Shown: piece after piece, positions 10,006-17,892 of the stretch
Layout of the letters: each line of letters starts with the position of its first letter
How positions within the stretch are numbered: position 1 is the stretch's first letter
Assembly (NCBI RefSeq): GCF_012849095.1
Contig: NZ_CP051680.1
Span: 186,001 to 250,000 of the forward strand
From: Cohnella herbarum
Lineage (GTDB): Bacteria > Bacillota > Bacilli > Paenibacillales > Paenibacillaceae
Reading direction: 5' to 3'
Length of the DNA stretch: 64,000 nucleotides
The notes under the pieces: generated by a model
Database searches by the model: none
Seen by the model: the letters and a program-made list of their open reading frames with translations, nothing else
What the model was told of the DNA's origin: nothing
Position numbers and translations under genes: made by a program

Positions 10006-11100
10006 TTGTTGTATCAAGTGGCCAAACCGTTCTTATTCAAAATGGATCCAGAAGCTGCTCATCATTTGATCATAGACGGGATGGGGACTGCAGCGAAAGT
10101 GCCGGGAATGCCCGCGCTTCTATCCGCGATCTGGGGGACGAAAGCTTCCCCCGAGCTTGCCGTCGATTTATTCGGTCTTCATTTTAATCATCCCGTAGGA
10201 CTAGCGGCAGGGCTCGATAAGAACGCGAAAGCGGTAACCGGACTTTCCAGAGTGGGCTTATCTTTCTTGGAAGTAGGTACGGTGACGCCGAAAGGGCAAG
10301 CGGGCAACGACCAGCCCCGATTGTTCAGATTGCCTCCCGACGAGGCGCTGATTAATCGGATGGGTTTCAATAACGATGGAGCGGACGTAATGGCCGAGCG
10401 CTTATCGAAGCTTCCTCGTAGACGGATTCCCCTGGCCGTGAATATCGGCAAAAACAAGCTGACCCCGAACGAGAACGCGGCCGATGACTATCGCGCGTGC
10501 GTTCGGAAGCTGTTTGCCTATGGTGACTTCTTCGTCGTGAACATCAGTTCTCCGAACACGCCGGATCTGAGAGCTCTTCAGCATGGAGACGAATTGCGCC
10601 ACTTGCTTGACGCCGTGAAAGACGAGATGGCTAAGCAGGCGGAGAAACACGGCGAATTGCCTAAACCGATTCTGGTCAAGATTGCCCCGGACAATACGGA
10701 GGACCAACTGGCTTATATGGCGGAAGCCATTCAGCTGAGCGGGATGTCGGGCGTCATCGCCACGAACACGACGATCGGCAGGGACGGACTTACGCATAAG
10801 AATGCCGGCGAAACAGGCGGTTTAAGCGGTCGTCCGCTTACGCAACGATCCACGGAAGTGATTCGCAGCCTGTACAAGATTACGAAAGGCAAGCTTCCGA
10901 TCATCGGATCCGGAGGGATTTTCACGGCGGACGATGCTTATGAGAAAATTCTGGCCGGAGCTAGCTTGGTCGAAGTTTATACGGCCATGATCTACAAGGG
11001 ACCGGCGCTGCTGAAAGAAATCCATGGCGGATTGATCAAGCGGCTTAAGCAAGACGGGTTTACTCGGATTACGCAAGCGGTTGGAGCGGGTCATCGTTAG
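10006..11100 (+). CDS. pyrD: Dihydroorotate dehydrogenase (quinone), class 2
   Basis: It oxidises dihydroorotate to orotate in pyrimidine synthesis, passing electrons to membrane quinone through FMN. Class 2 features are the amphipathic N-terminus (LLYQVAKPFLFKMDPEAAHH), GLAAGLDKNAKA, GTVTPKGQAGNDQPRLFR, NRMGFNN, the catalytic serine region VNISSPNTPDLR, KIAPD, ATNTT, GGLSGRPL and IGSGGI. The ribosome site GAAAGG (9988-9993) touches an ATG at 9994, so translation more likely begins at TTG 10006, matching the usual class 2 N-terminus. Bacillus subtilis instead uses class 1B PyrD plus PyrK inside the pyr operon; here the gene stands alone, ahead of relQ. Confidence 0.92.
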   Translation: MLYQVAKPFLFKMDPEAAHHLIIDGMGTAAKVPGMPALLSAIWGTKASPELAVDLFGLHFNHPVGLAAGLDKNAKAVTGLSRVGLSFLEVGTVTPKGQAGNDQPRLFRLPPDEALINRMGFNNDGADVMAERLSKLPRRRIPLAVNIGKNKLTPNENAADDYRACVRKLFAYGDFFVVNISSPNTPDLRALQHGDELRHLLDAVKDEMAKQAEKHGELPKPILVKIAPDNTEDQLAYMAEAIQLSGMSGVIATNTTIGRDGLTHKNAGETGGLSGRPLTQRSTEVIRSLYKITKGKLPIIGSGGIFTADDAYEKILAGASLVEVYTAMIYKGPALLKEIHGGLIKRLKQDGFTRITQAVGAGHR

Positions 11101-11111
11101 GAGGAATGTCG

Positions 11112-11915
11112 ATGGACGGAAGAGATTGGGGGAAGTTCCTGCTTCCCTACGAGCAAGCGGCCGAGGAACTGAAGGTGAAATTGAAAGCTCTCCGCTCCGA
11201 GCTGAAAGCCAGAGATGAATATGCGCCGATCGAATTCGTCACCGGCAGGGTGAAACGGGTATCGAGCATATTGGAGAAAGCGAGAAGGTTATCCGTTCCT
11301 CTCGATCGCATCGAGTTAGGAATCGAAGATATCGCGGGCATTCGCATTATGTGCCAGTTCGTGGACGACATCTATCGCGTCGCGGATCTGATTCGTCAAC
11401 GCAAGGATTTAACGCTTGTCTACGAGAAGGACTATATTACGAATTTCAAAGACAGCGGATATAGAAGCTACCACCTTATCGTGGAGTATCCCGTTCAAAC
11501 CTCGCTAGGCTCTAAGCCCGTATTGGCGGAAATTCAAATTCGCACGCTCGCGATGAATTTCTGGGCAACGATCGAGCATTCGCTTAATTACAAATATCGC
11601 GACCAGTTGCCTTCCCATGTCAGGGAAAGGTTGCGCAAGGCGGCGGAAGCGGCTTTCTTGCTGGATAACGAAATGTCGAGCATCCGCCAGGAAATCGTGG
11701 AAGCGCAGCAGGATTTCGAGGAAAGCTCCGTAATCGTGCGTAGGGTACTGAATGAAATTCAAGAGCTGTATTTTTTCCGCAGGGTGAGGGAAGCCGCGCA
11801 ATTTCAGCGCAGGTTTAACGAGCTGTGGGAGCATGACGACATATGGGGTCTCAAGGAACTGTCTATTGAAGTCCAAGCGGCGTTGGATCGTGCGGGCAAG
11901 GGCGGCAACGCGTAA
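11112..11915 (+). CDS. relQ: Small alarmone synthetase RelQ-like GTP pyrophosphokinase
   Basis: It transfers pyrophosphate from ATP to GTP/GDP to make (p)ppGpp in the cytoplasm. The first 210 residues closely resemble Bacillus YjbM (RelQ/SasB): WGKFLLPYEQAAEELKVKLK, IEFVTGRVK, DIAGIRIMCQFVDDI, SGYRSYH, EIQIRTLAMNFWATIEHSLNYKY. The synthetase R-x-x-D-type and E-x-Q-x-R motifs are intact, and no HD hydrolase domain is present. Compared with the usual ~211 residues, there is an additional C-terminal tail of about 55 residues (EIQELYFFRRVREAAQFQRRF). ATG 11112 has AGGAGG at 11099-11104; the ATG at 11106 is too close to that site. The gene follows pyrD by 11 bp and precedes a DUF309 gene. Confidence 0.92.
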   Translation: MDGRDWGKFLLPYEQAAEELKVKLKALRSELKARDEYAPIEFVTGRVKRVSSILEKARRLSVPLDRIELGIEDIAGIRIMCQFVDDIYRVADLIRQRKDLTLVYEKDYITNFKDSGYRSYHLIVEYPVQTSLGSKPVLAEIQIRTLAMNFWATIEHSLNYKYRDQLPSHVRERLRKAAEAAFLLDNEMSSIRQEIVEAQQDFEESSVIVRRVLNEIQELYFFRRVREAAQFQRRFNELWEHDDIWGLKELSIEVQAALDRAGKGGNA

Positions 11916-11916
11916 G

Positions 11917-12357
11917 ATGGCAGGCGCGGGAAAAGGTGCCGAGAGCTTAAGCGGCGTGATGATCGACTCTCGATATTGGGCCTATCTCTCGTATTTCAAT
12001 GTGGAGCGGGACTATTTCGAGTGCCACGAAGTGATGGAGGAGCTGTGGTTGGAGTATGGACGCAGCCCCTTGCTTCAAGGGCTCCTCCAGGCAGCCGTAG
12101 GACTGCATCATTGGGATAACGGCAACCGTTCGGGGGCCGTGAAACTGATGAACGCGGCGCAAGAGAAATTGAGCGTCTACGCGGATGAGGTGCTAGGCTT
12201 GGATCTGGCGCGGTTGCGAATTGATCTAGACCAAAGTTTGGCAGCATTGGCTTTAAGGCCTACGGACGCGCCTTTTCAAGCTTTCGAACTGTACATTCGC
12301 GACGAGTCGGTACGGTTGGCGGCGGAGGAATGGGAGAAAGCGGACGAGGGATGCTGA
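11917..12357 (+). CDS. DUF309 family protein
   Basis: About 146 residues from ATG 11917, one base after the relQ stop. An alternative ATG at 11959 (MIDSRYWAYLSYFN) would match the usual N-terminus of the family better. The helical core carries the DUF309 signature FECHEVMEELW with LLQGLLQAAVGLHHWDNGN, in which conserved His/Glu residues could bind metal. Bacillus homologues (YpuF) have no assigned biochemical role. Tight spacing implies translational coupling to relQ. The unit ends at the terminator at 12375. Confidence 0.8.
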   Translation: MAGAGKGAESLSGVMIDSRYWAYLSYFNVERDYFECHEVMEELWLEYGRSPLLQGLLQAAVGLHHWDNGNRSGAVKLMNAAQEKLSVYADEVLGLDLARLRIDLDQSLAALALRPTDAPFQAFELYIRDESVRLAAEEWEKADEGC

Positions 12358-12374
12358 CCGAAGGGGATAAGGTG

Positions 12375-12420
12375 AAAAAGGGGTTAACTTAAGCATTGCG
12401 CTTAAGTTAACCCCTTTTTT
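12375..12420. terminator. Strong bidirectional terminator
   Basis: A 19-bp stem (12375-12393 with 12401-12420) has a 7-base loop, an A-run at the left and a T-run at the right. It can serve the rightward relQ/DUF309 unit and the leftward thioredoxin/lipoprotein unit. Confidence 0.92.
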
Positions 12421-12455
12421 TGAGCGGGAAGTGTACTGCTGGATATCATAAACCC

Positions 12456-12914
12456 CTAGGCGTTCGGATTAAAGTTATCCTCGATCAACTGGTGAATCTG
12501 TTCGGGCGTCTTGCCCTCTTTGCTCCACTCTTCGATCTTCGCGAGCTCCTCGGTGCAGATGCCGCATTGCCCGCTATGATCCGTCCAAGTAATGCCTGTC
12601 TCGTTCTTGTCCGCTACGTAACAACGAAGCAGGGATGCATGCGGGTCATCCTCGTATTTCATGCAGCCGCAGTAGCAATTAACCATCTTCATGACTTCTT
12701 CGTAATCTCCGACGATCGAATACAGATGTTTCGTGCGCCCGGAGAATTTATCGAGAAATGAGGGCATATCCGAGTAAGAAGCTTCCAACTCCCATGTCTC
12801 GTTTCCATGACGATGGGGCTCGCTATCTTTGGATACGCCGCCTCCGCAAGCCACCATAAGGATTCCGCCAGCTAGAACGGCCGCAGGCAACGCGAGCAAC
12901 CACTTCGCTTTCAT
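12456..12914 (-). CDS. PCYCGC-motif lipoprotein
   Basis: The product has 152 residues, beginning with a lipoprotein signal (WLLALPAAVLAGGILMVACGGG; lipidated Cys at about residue 23). Downstream is the cysteine-rich motif VNCYCGCMKY, then HASLLRCY and SGQCGICTEE, as in the Bacillales PCYCGC lipoprotein family (here N replaces the first P). It has six cysteines besides the lipidated one, which suggests metal or heme binding or disulfide chemistry outside the membrane. Its ATG overlaps the stop of the upstream thioredoxin gene (TGATG), so the two are translationally coupled. The exact role is unknown. Confidence 0.87.
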   Translation of the reverse strand: MKAKWLLALPAAVLAGGILMVACGGGVSKDSEPHRHGNETWELEASYSDMPSFLDKFSGRTKHLYSIVGDYEEVMKMVNCYCGCMKYEDDPHASLLRCYVADKNETGITWTDHSGQCGICTEELAKIEEWSKEGKTPEQIHQLIEDNFNPNA

Positions 12915-13417
12915 CAGCTGTTACCTTCCGGGAGATGTTTGTTGAAGAACGCTTTGAAGTCGTCAAGAGCATATCCGTCGGAAGCGGAGCCTTCTTTCAA
13001 GCCGCCTTTCATTCGTTCGCTCTCCACGCCGTTTTTGAAATACACTAACGTCGGGGTAGCCTCGATTTTCATTTTTCCGTAATAGTCTCCGAATTCAAGT
13101 AAATTGAACTGGTGCAGATTCACTCCAAGTTCATCCGCTAACGGTTTTAATTGCGGCGTCGTCAATAGACAGTGCGGGCAACTCGACGAGAAGAAATAGA
13201 CGAAGAAGCTTTCCTTATTTTTCAGCTTTTCCTCCAATACGTCGGGAAGCATGATATTGTTATAGTTCGGATCGTTCAGAATATCTCTCGTAGCTGGAAA
13301 AAGATCATCCGAAGGTTTACCATAGACAGTATCCGGTCTCATGTTGTTTAATACGACGAGAGCTACGATCAATACCGCGAGAGTTCCGAAGAAGATTGAT
13401 AATTTTTTGGCGTTCAT
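12914..13417 (-). CDS. Membrane-anchored thioredoxin-like thiol-disulfide protein
   Basis: About 167 residues. ATG 13417 has a GGGGGA site 8 bases upstream; an in-frame start at 13432 lies before that site. One N-terminal membrane helix (FFGTLAVLIVALVVLNN) places the thioredoxin fold outside the membrane. The active site is SSSCPHCLLTTPQLKPLA (CPHC, typical of DsbA/BdbA-like oxidoreductases), and the cis-Pro loop is ATPTLVYF. It probably forms a pair with the cysteine-rich lipoprotein encoded immediately downstream, acting as its oxidant, reductant or maturation factor; this pairing is inferred from the overlap. Confidence 0.85.
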   Translation of the reverse strand: MNAKKLSIFFGTLAVLIVALVVLNNMRPDTVYGKPSDDLFPATRDILNDPNYNNIMLPDVLEEKLKNKESFFVYFFSSSCPHCLLTTPQLKPLADELGVNLHQFNLLEFGDYYGKMKIEATPTLVYFKNGVESERMKGGLKEGSASDGYALDDFKAFFNKHLPEGNS

Positions 13418-13568
13418 AAGCGATTCCCCCATCTAATCTAGATTTTATGTAACGAAAGAATGGACAAGCTCCCCGAACTTTCTTACATTATACCTGATAA
13501 GATTGATCTGCAAAACCGTCAACTTCTTAAATCCATCAAACTGTAACAAAAAGAAAGTAGGTTACCTG

Positions 13569-14411
13569 ATGAAAGCGACAATACGACTCGATAAAATGCT
13601 CGGAAATCTAGGATACGGTACGAGAAGCGTCATTAAACAGTTAATTAAACAAGGGGCGGTCACCGTTAACGGAAAACCGGTCAAAGATCATGGCTTGCAG
13701 ATTAACCCGAACCAGGACGAAGTGGTACTGGACGGAGAAACGATCCAATATCGGGACACCGTCTATGTTCTGCTCCATAAGCCGGCGGGTGTCGTCTCCG
13801 CGACGGAAGACAGCCGGGATCGTACGGTGATCGATTTATTGGACTTGGATCTGGCGGTATTGTCTCCTTTTCCGGTAGGGCGTCTGGATAAAGATACCGA
13901 AGGTTTGCTGTTGATCACGAACGATGGAAAGCTGTCGCATGAGCTGCTGTCACCCCGCAAACATGTTCCCAAGACTTATCGCGCGTTGGTTGCGGGAGCC
14001 GTTAACGACGAGGATGTAGCGGCATTCCGGCAAGGCGTCACGCTGGATGACGGCTATGTTACGATGCCCGCGCAACTCGAAATATTGGCGAAATCGAGCG
14101 TTGGGTCAGCCGCTACGGGCGATGAAGAGCAATCCGCCGAAGAGTTAACGGCCGCGATTAAGCTCGTACCAAACCAAGCAGATCTTGTATCGGGCGAATC
14201 GCTTAGCTGGATCGAGCTTACGATCCATGAAGGAAAGTTCCATCAAGTGAAGAGAATGTTCGAAGCCGTCGGCAAAAAAGTACTGTACTTGCGGCGCGTC
14301 TCGATGGGTCCTCTCCGATTAGACCCTAGCCTGGCGCCTGGGGAATGGCGGGAGCTTACGGATGTAGAATTGGATAGCCTGCGCAATTATAGGAAGGACG
14401 GTCAGGGATGA
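13569..14411 (+). CDS. rsuA: RsuA-family 16S rRNA pseudouridine synthase
   Basis: It isomerises uridine to pseudouridine in 16S rRNA (U516 in Escherichia coli). An S4 RNA-binding domain (about 1-60, RLDKMLGNLGYGTRSVIKQLIK) is followed by the catalytic domain with PVGRLDKDTEGLLLITNDG, in which the Asp is the nucleophile, and KTYRALV, FHQVKRMFEAVGKKV and LRRVSMGPL. About 25 extra low-complexity residues (GSAATGDEEQSAEELTAA) sit inside the catalytic domain. ATG 13569 is chosen because the S4 domain begins there; an upstream in-frame ATG at 13503 would add 22 atypical residues. Its stop overlaps the next ATG by 4 bp. Confidence 0.9.
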   Translation: MKATIRLDKMLGNLGYGTRSVIKQLIKQGAVTVNGKPVKDHGLQINPNQDEVVLDGETIQYRDTVYVLLHKPAGVVSATEDSRDRTVIDLLDLDLAVLSPFPVGRLDKDTEGLLLITNDGKLSHELLSPRKHVPKTYRALVAGAVNDEDVAAFRQGVTLDDGYVTMPAQLEILAKSSVGSAATGDEEQSAEELTAAIKLVPNQADLVSGESLSWIELTIHEGKFHQVKRMFEAVGKKVLYLRRVSMGPLRLDPSLAPGEWRELTDVELDSLRNYRKDGQG

Positions 14412-15199
14412 AGTTTCGCATGATCGCATTAGACGTCGATGGTACGTTGCTTAACGATCATCACGAAATCACGCCTCGGGTTCGCGAAGCCGTTCGAGCG
14501 GCTGCGAATCTGGGAATCGAAATCGTACTTTGCACGGGACGGGGCTCGACGAGCGCATTGCCTGTTCTGAGGGAGTTAGGGCTGAAGGGAACGATGATTA
14601 CGCATAATGGCGCATCCGTCGTGGATAGCGAATCTCGTGAAATCCTTCATGATACGGTGATCTCGTCGGAGAAGGCATCCCGTTACACGTCTTTCTTCCG
14701 TGATCGGGAAATCCATTTCGATATGAATACGGCATTCGATCTTTATGTGGACGAATTGAAGGAAGCGGCCGCAGAGATGTATAGAAATCTCAAGGCTCGT
14801 CCAATCATACGCGAAGCGGATGAGGCTTTCCCGGATCGCATGGTCAAATTGTCCATCTATGCGCCCAAAGACGTGCTGGATCAAGTGGAATCCGAATGGG
14901 AAAGCTGGCAGCACGAGCTGCAATGGATTCGAAGCGGGGATTATTTTATAGACATTCAGCATTTGCAAGCCAGCAAAGGAAAAGCTCTAGAACAGTTAGC
15001 CGCCATGAGGGGAATTCCTCGGGAACAAGTATTAGCGATGGGCAATTATTATAACGATACGGGAATGATAGAGTACGCGGGCTGGGGAGTCGCGATGGAT
15101 AATTCTCCATCGGAGGTCAAAGAAATCGCGGATGAAGTAACGGCATCCAACAACGAGGACGGGGTGGCTTTGGTCATCGAGCGACTCGTTCTGGCCTGA
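14408..15199 (+). CDS. Cof-type HAD superfamily phosphatase
   Basis: The product has 263 residues. HAD motif I is DVDGTLLNDHHE with catalytic Asp pair; motif II is LCTGRG; motif III/IV is ASKGKALEQLA with MGNYYNDTGMIEYAG. The C2-type cap (about 80-190) assigns it to the Cof/YidA group, which dephosphorylates sugar phosphates or cofactors such as FMN and PLP; the substrate cannot be read from sequence. The 4-bp ATGA overlap with rsuA indicates one operon. A terminator follows. Confidence 0.88.
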   Translation: MKFRMIALDVDGTLLNDHHEITPRVREAVRAAANLGIEIVLCTGRGSTSALPVLRELGLKGTMITHNGASVVDSESREILHDTVISSEKASRYTSFFRDREIHFDMNTAFDLYVDELKEAAAEMYRNLKARPIIREADEAFPDRMVKLSIYAPKDVLDQVESEWESWQHELQWIRSGDYFIDIQHLQASKGKALEQLAAMRGIPREQVLAMGNYYNDTGMIEYAGWGVAMDNSPSEVKEIADEVTASNNEDGVALVIERLVLA

Positions 15200-15212
15200 T
15201 TGGGAATAAGCG

Positions 15213-15249
15213 AAAAAAAAGCAAGCCGAACGGACTCGGCTTGCTTTTT
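15213..15249. terminator. Bidirectional rho-independent terminator
   Basis: The stem GCAAGCCGA (15221-15229) pairs with TCGGCTTGC (15236-15244), with an A-run before it and TTTTT after it. It closes the rsuA-HAD unit and probably the opposing small gene. Confidence 0.9.
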
Positions 15250-15285
15250 ACGCATGGTCAAAGGGGACTTCGCCCAGTCCCAAAC

Positions 15286-15378
15286 TTAGTAACCAGCGCG
15301 CAAGATGATGACCAGCAAGATGAACAAGACAAGCACGAAGGCTGCCGATGCATAGTATCCGCCGACTGCACCAGACAT
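15286..15378 (-). CDS. YjcZ-like sporulation peptide (30 aa)
   Basis: The reading is MSGAVGGYYASAAF, then VLVLFILLVIILRAGY and stop. A Gly/Tyr-rich head followed by a single hydrophobic helix ending in Arg-x-Gly-Tyr matches the YjcZ/YjcM-like sporulation-associated peptides of Bacillales. A strong GGAGGAG site lies 6 bases before ATG 15378. A CATACAAT sequence on the same strand about 95 bases upstream (near 15470) resembles a sporulation sigma (SigE/SigK) -10 element, but this is weak. Too short for many gene finders. Confidence 0.85.
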   Translation of the reverse strand: MSGAVGGYYASAAFVLVLFILLVIILRAGY

Positions 15379-15595
15379 GCTAACTCCTCCTTCATGAAAA
15401 AAGTAAAGGTAGGGATGCCGAAGCGGGTAACAGCATCGACATGCTGCCCCTCACCTCGGTCTACACTTATTGTATGAAGAAGGAAGTTAGAGGTTTGGAC
15501 AAATACCCCCCGGCAAATGATTTTGGGTAAATGCGGAGCAAGGCGAACGTCATCCGAGGACATCTTATACGTATACCGGCGCTGAAGAAATCGGG

Positions 15596-16546
15596 TTAAT
15601 AACTTCGAGAGAAATCTACGACGTTGCGGGCAGGCTTGCCGGTCGTAATGTAGGCATGCAGATTATGCAGCAATATATCCGCAACCTTCTGTTTATACTG
15701 GCTCGTCCATCCACCGATATGCGGCGTAATGATAACATTCTCCATCGTCCATAACGGATGTTCGGAAGGCAAAGGCTCGGTTTCGAATACGTCTAATCCG
15801 GCACCGCGCAGATTTCCGTCATCTAATGCGCGGACAAGAGCATCCGTATCGACCGATGGTCCGCGTCCTAAATTGAAGAACAGAGCGGAGGGGCGCATTT
15901 TTCCGAATCGCTCGGCGTTAAATAGATGATGGGTATCCTCCGTATAGGGCAGCACGTTCACCACAACGTCGCTCTGAGACAATACGTCATCCAACTGCTC
16001 CATTCCGTACATTCGGTCGATTCCCGCCAATGGATCGGCACTCCGTCTGATTCCAACGGTTCGCATGCCGAACGCTCCGGCCAAGCGGGCGATCTCAATC
16101 CCAATCGTACCGACTCCGATGATCCCCATCGTTTTGCCGGATAGTTGATCGTATCGTTCCGAGACCTTCCATTCGCGTTGGCTTTGATTACGAATCGCAA
16201 GATGCAGATTACGATTGAAAGAAAGCAGCATCGCGAATAACGTTTCCGCCATCGATATCGGATGAATGCCGCTAGCGCTTGTCAAGTGGATCCCGAGTTC
16301 TCGAAACTTGTCTAAAGGCAGCTTGTCGACTCCGGCGGAGCTCGTCTGCACCCACTTCAATCGGCAATCGGAATCTAGAACTCCTGCCATGGCGGAGTCC
16401 CAGCCGAGCACGACCTCCGCGCTGCGACGCTGTTCGTCCGTTATCGTATCGGCTTGTCCGGAGATGATTGTCCAATCGGGTACAAGCGATTGGATTTGTT
16501 GAACTTGTTCAGGTTTAAGTTCGAATAAGATCAGAAGCGTTGACAG
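15596..16546 (-). CDS. D-2-hydroxyacid dehydrogenase (NAD-binding), probable CTG start
   Basis: The family reduces 2-keto acids or oxidises D-2-hydroxyacids with NAD(P). Visible are the Rossmann motif GKTMGIIGVGTIGIEIARLAG, LPYTEDTHHLFN, FNLGRGPSVDTDAL (catalytic Arg region), ETEPLPSEHPLW and the catalytic His in IITPHIGGWT. The first ATG/GTG (GTG 16411) would remove about 45 residues that are clearly part of the fold. The open frame extends upstream with LILFELKPEQVQQIQSLVP, reaching CTG at 16546, which has AGGAGA about 8 bases upstream. This gives 316 residues, the normal family length. The ATG overlapping that site is out of frame and soon meets a stop. The substrate is unknown. Confidence 0.85.
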   Translation of the reverse strand: MSTLLILFELKPEQVQQIQSLVPDWTIISGQADTITDEQRRSAEVVLGWDSAMAGVLDSDCRLKWVQTSSAGVDKLPLDKFRELGIHLTSASGIHPISMAETLFAMLLSFNRNLHLAIRNQSQREWKVSERYDQLSGKTMGIIGVGTIGIEIARLAGAFGMRTVGIRRSADPLAGIDRMYGMEQLDDVLSQSDVVVNVLPYTEDTHHLFNAERFGKMRPSALFFNLGRGPSVDTDALVRALDDGNLRGAGLDVFETEPLPSEHPLWTMENVIITPHIGGWTSQYKQKVADILLHNLHAYITTGKPARNVVDFSRSY

Positions 16547-16571
16547 GGTGCATCTCTCCTCTAGTTCTTAA

Positions 16572-17759
16572 TTAGCTTCCGCGGCGTCTCTTGTTAGATT
16601 CGGGAGCGTCATTTCCCGCAATCGTCGCGTAATCCGTGACGCGGTTTTTCCCGGAAGTTTTGCTATTGTACATGGCTTGGTCCGCTTGCTTCATTAGCGA
16701 CTCGGCGGTTTCGCCCGGCGCGGCAAGGCTATAGCCAACGCTTATCGTGACGATCGTTTCCTTCTCCGTCCGCGAACGTATCGATTCAGCGGCTTGCATG
16801 ACCGCGGCGGACGTCCCGATGACGAAGGCGACAAGCTCTTCGCCGCCGTACCGCCCGGCTAACCCGACGCCTTCCGTTTCTTCCATGAGCAACGCGGATG
16901 CTTGCTTGAGTACGCCGTCGGCTTTATGATGGCCTTGGGTGTCGTTCAATTTCTTGAAATTATCGATATCGCAGAAAATTACGCCAAGCGGGCGACCGGC
17001 TTGCAGCGCTTGCTCCAATCTTCCCATAAAGTATCTTCTGTTGTACAGATTCGTTAAACCGTCCGTGATGGAGGAGCGGTAGACGGATTGCAAAATTTCG
17101 ACAACCCGTTCAAACAAAATCGCGAACAACAGAACATAATAGAATACCGGCAGCAGCCCGGCGATCGTCTTGAAAATTTGAACGTCCGGCGCCCAATAGG
17201 TACCGGAGATAACGGCAATCTGCATCGTAAACGCGATCATAAGACTCGACATATATTTGCGCGGTTGACCGATATGCGGGGCGAACATCAATACGAATAA
17301 CGGACCTAGAAGCAGCAGGAAAGCGTCCAATGCCGGAGTGGACTGCATCTTGCTAAGCCAATCTTGATCGGTCGAAGAAACGCCGGGCAGAATATCGCCG
17401 AGAGCGATGAGAAGCCCGACGACGAGTAATCCGAAAAACCAGAGCCTTGTTCTGGGACGGCGCCGGTGATAAAGTTCGAAAATAGCGAAATTGATGACGA
17501 TGAACGCATATACTTGTAGAAGCTTCCCGATAAATACCAAAGAAGGCGTCGAAGGCGTCAGACCCAGCGAGATCGCAAGCTGCAACAAGTGGTGTATAAG
17601 TATGAACGCGAGGGAAGTGAGCAACGACCTATAAGCTTGCCTGCGATTACGCGCGAATAAGCGATAGGACATGAACAGCATCAGAGCGACGATCACGACA
17701 GCCATCGCGGATGAAAATAGGAGTCCGAATTGATTAGGCGACATAGTAATCTGGAACAT
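16572..17759 (-). CDS. Membrane diguanylate cyclase (GGDEF)
   Basis: The product has 395 residues. Several membrane helices (about residues 10-215) form a sensor region; a GGDEF domain follows (about 235-380). Key signatures are DGLTNLYNRRYF, FCDIDNFKKLND, the intact active loop RYGGEELVAF, and TISVGYS. It should convert two GTP to cyclic di-GMP at the membrane. The RxxD inhibitory site normally found five residues before GGEEL is absent (the sequence there is EGVGLAG), so classical product inhibition is not expected. The gene is divergent from the glycosyltransferase at 17893. Confidence 0.92.
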   Translation of the reverse strand: MFQITMSPNQFGLLFSSAMAVVIVALMLFMSYRLFARNRRQAYRSLLTSLAFILIHHLLQLAISLGLTPSTPSLVFIGKLLQVYAFIVINFAIFELYHRRRPRTRLWFFGLLVVGLLIALGDILPGVSSTDQDWLSKMQSTPALDAFLLLLGPLFVLMFAPHIGQPRKYMSSLMIAFTMQIAVISGTYWAPDVQIFKTIAGLLPVFYYVLLFAILFERVVEILQSVYRSSITDGLTNLYNRRYFMGRLEQALQAGRPLGVIFCDIDNFKKLNDTQGHHKADGVLKQASALLMEETEGVGLAGRYGGEELVAFVIGTSAAVMQAAESIRSRTEKETIVTISVGYSLAAPGETAESLMKQADQAMYNSKTSGKNRVTDYATIAGNDAPESNKRRRGS

Positions 17760-17892
17760 GGCGAGCTCCTTTAGGCAGACTATGAAACTTGCAGAACATA
17801 TGTTTCTAATATATCATATTTTTTGAGAGACTAAGAGCGTTAAATATTCATTATGATCGTATTAGATCATCGGAAACGAGGAGGAAACGCCC

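Noticed and set aside
12420..12761. 113-codon plus-strand open frame opposite the PCYCGC lipoprotein
   Set aside because: It lies antisense to a gene with a lipoprotein signal and family motif, and has no ribosome site.
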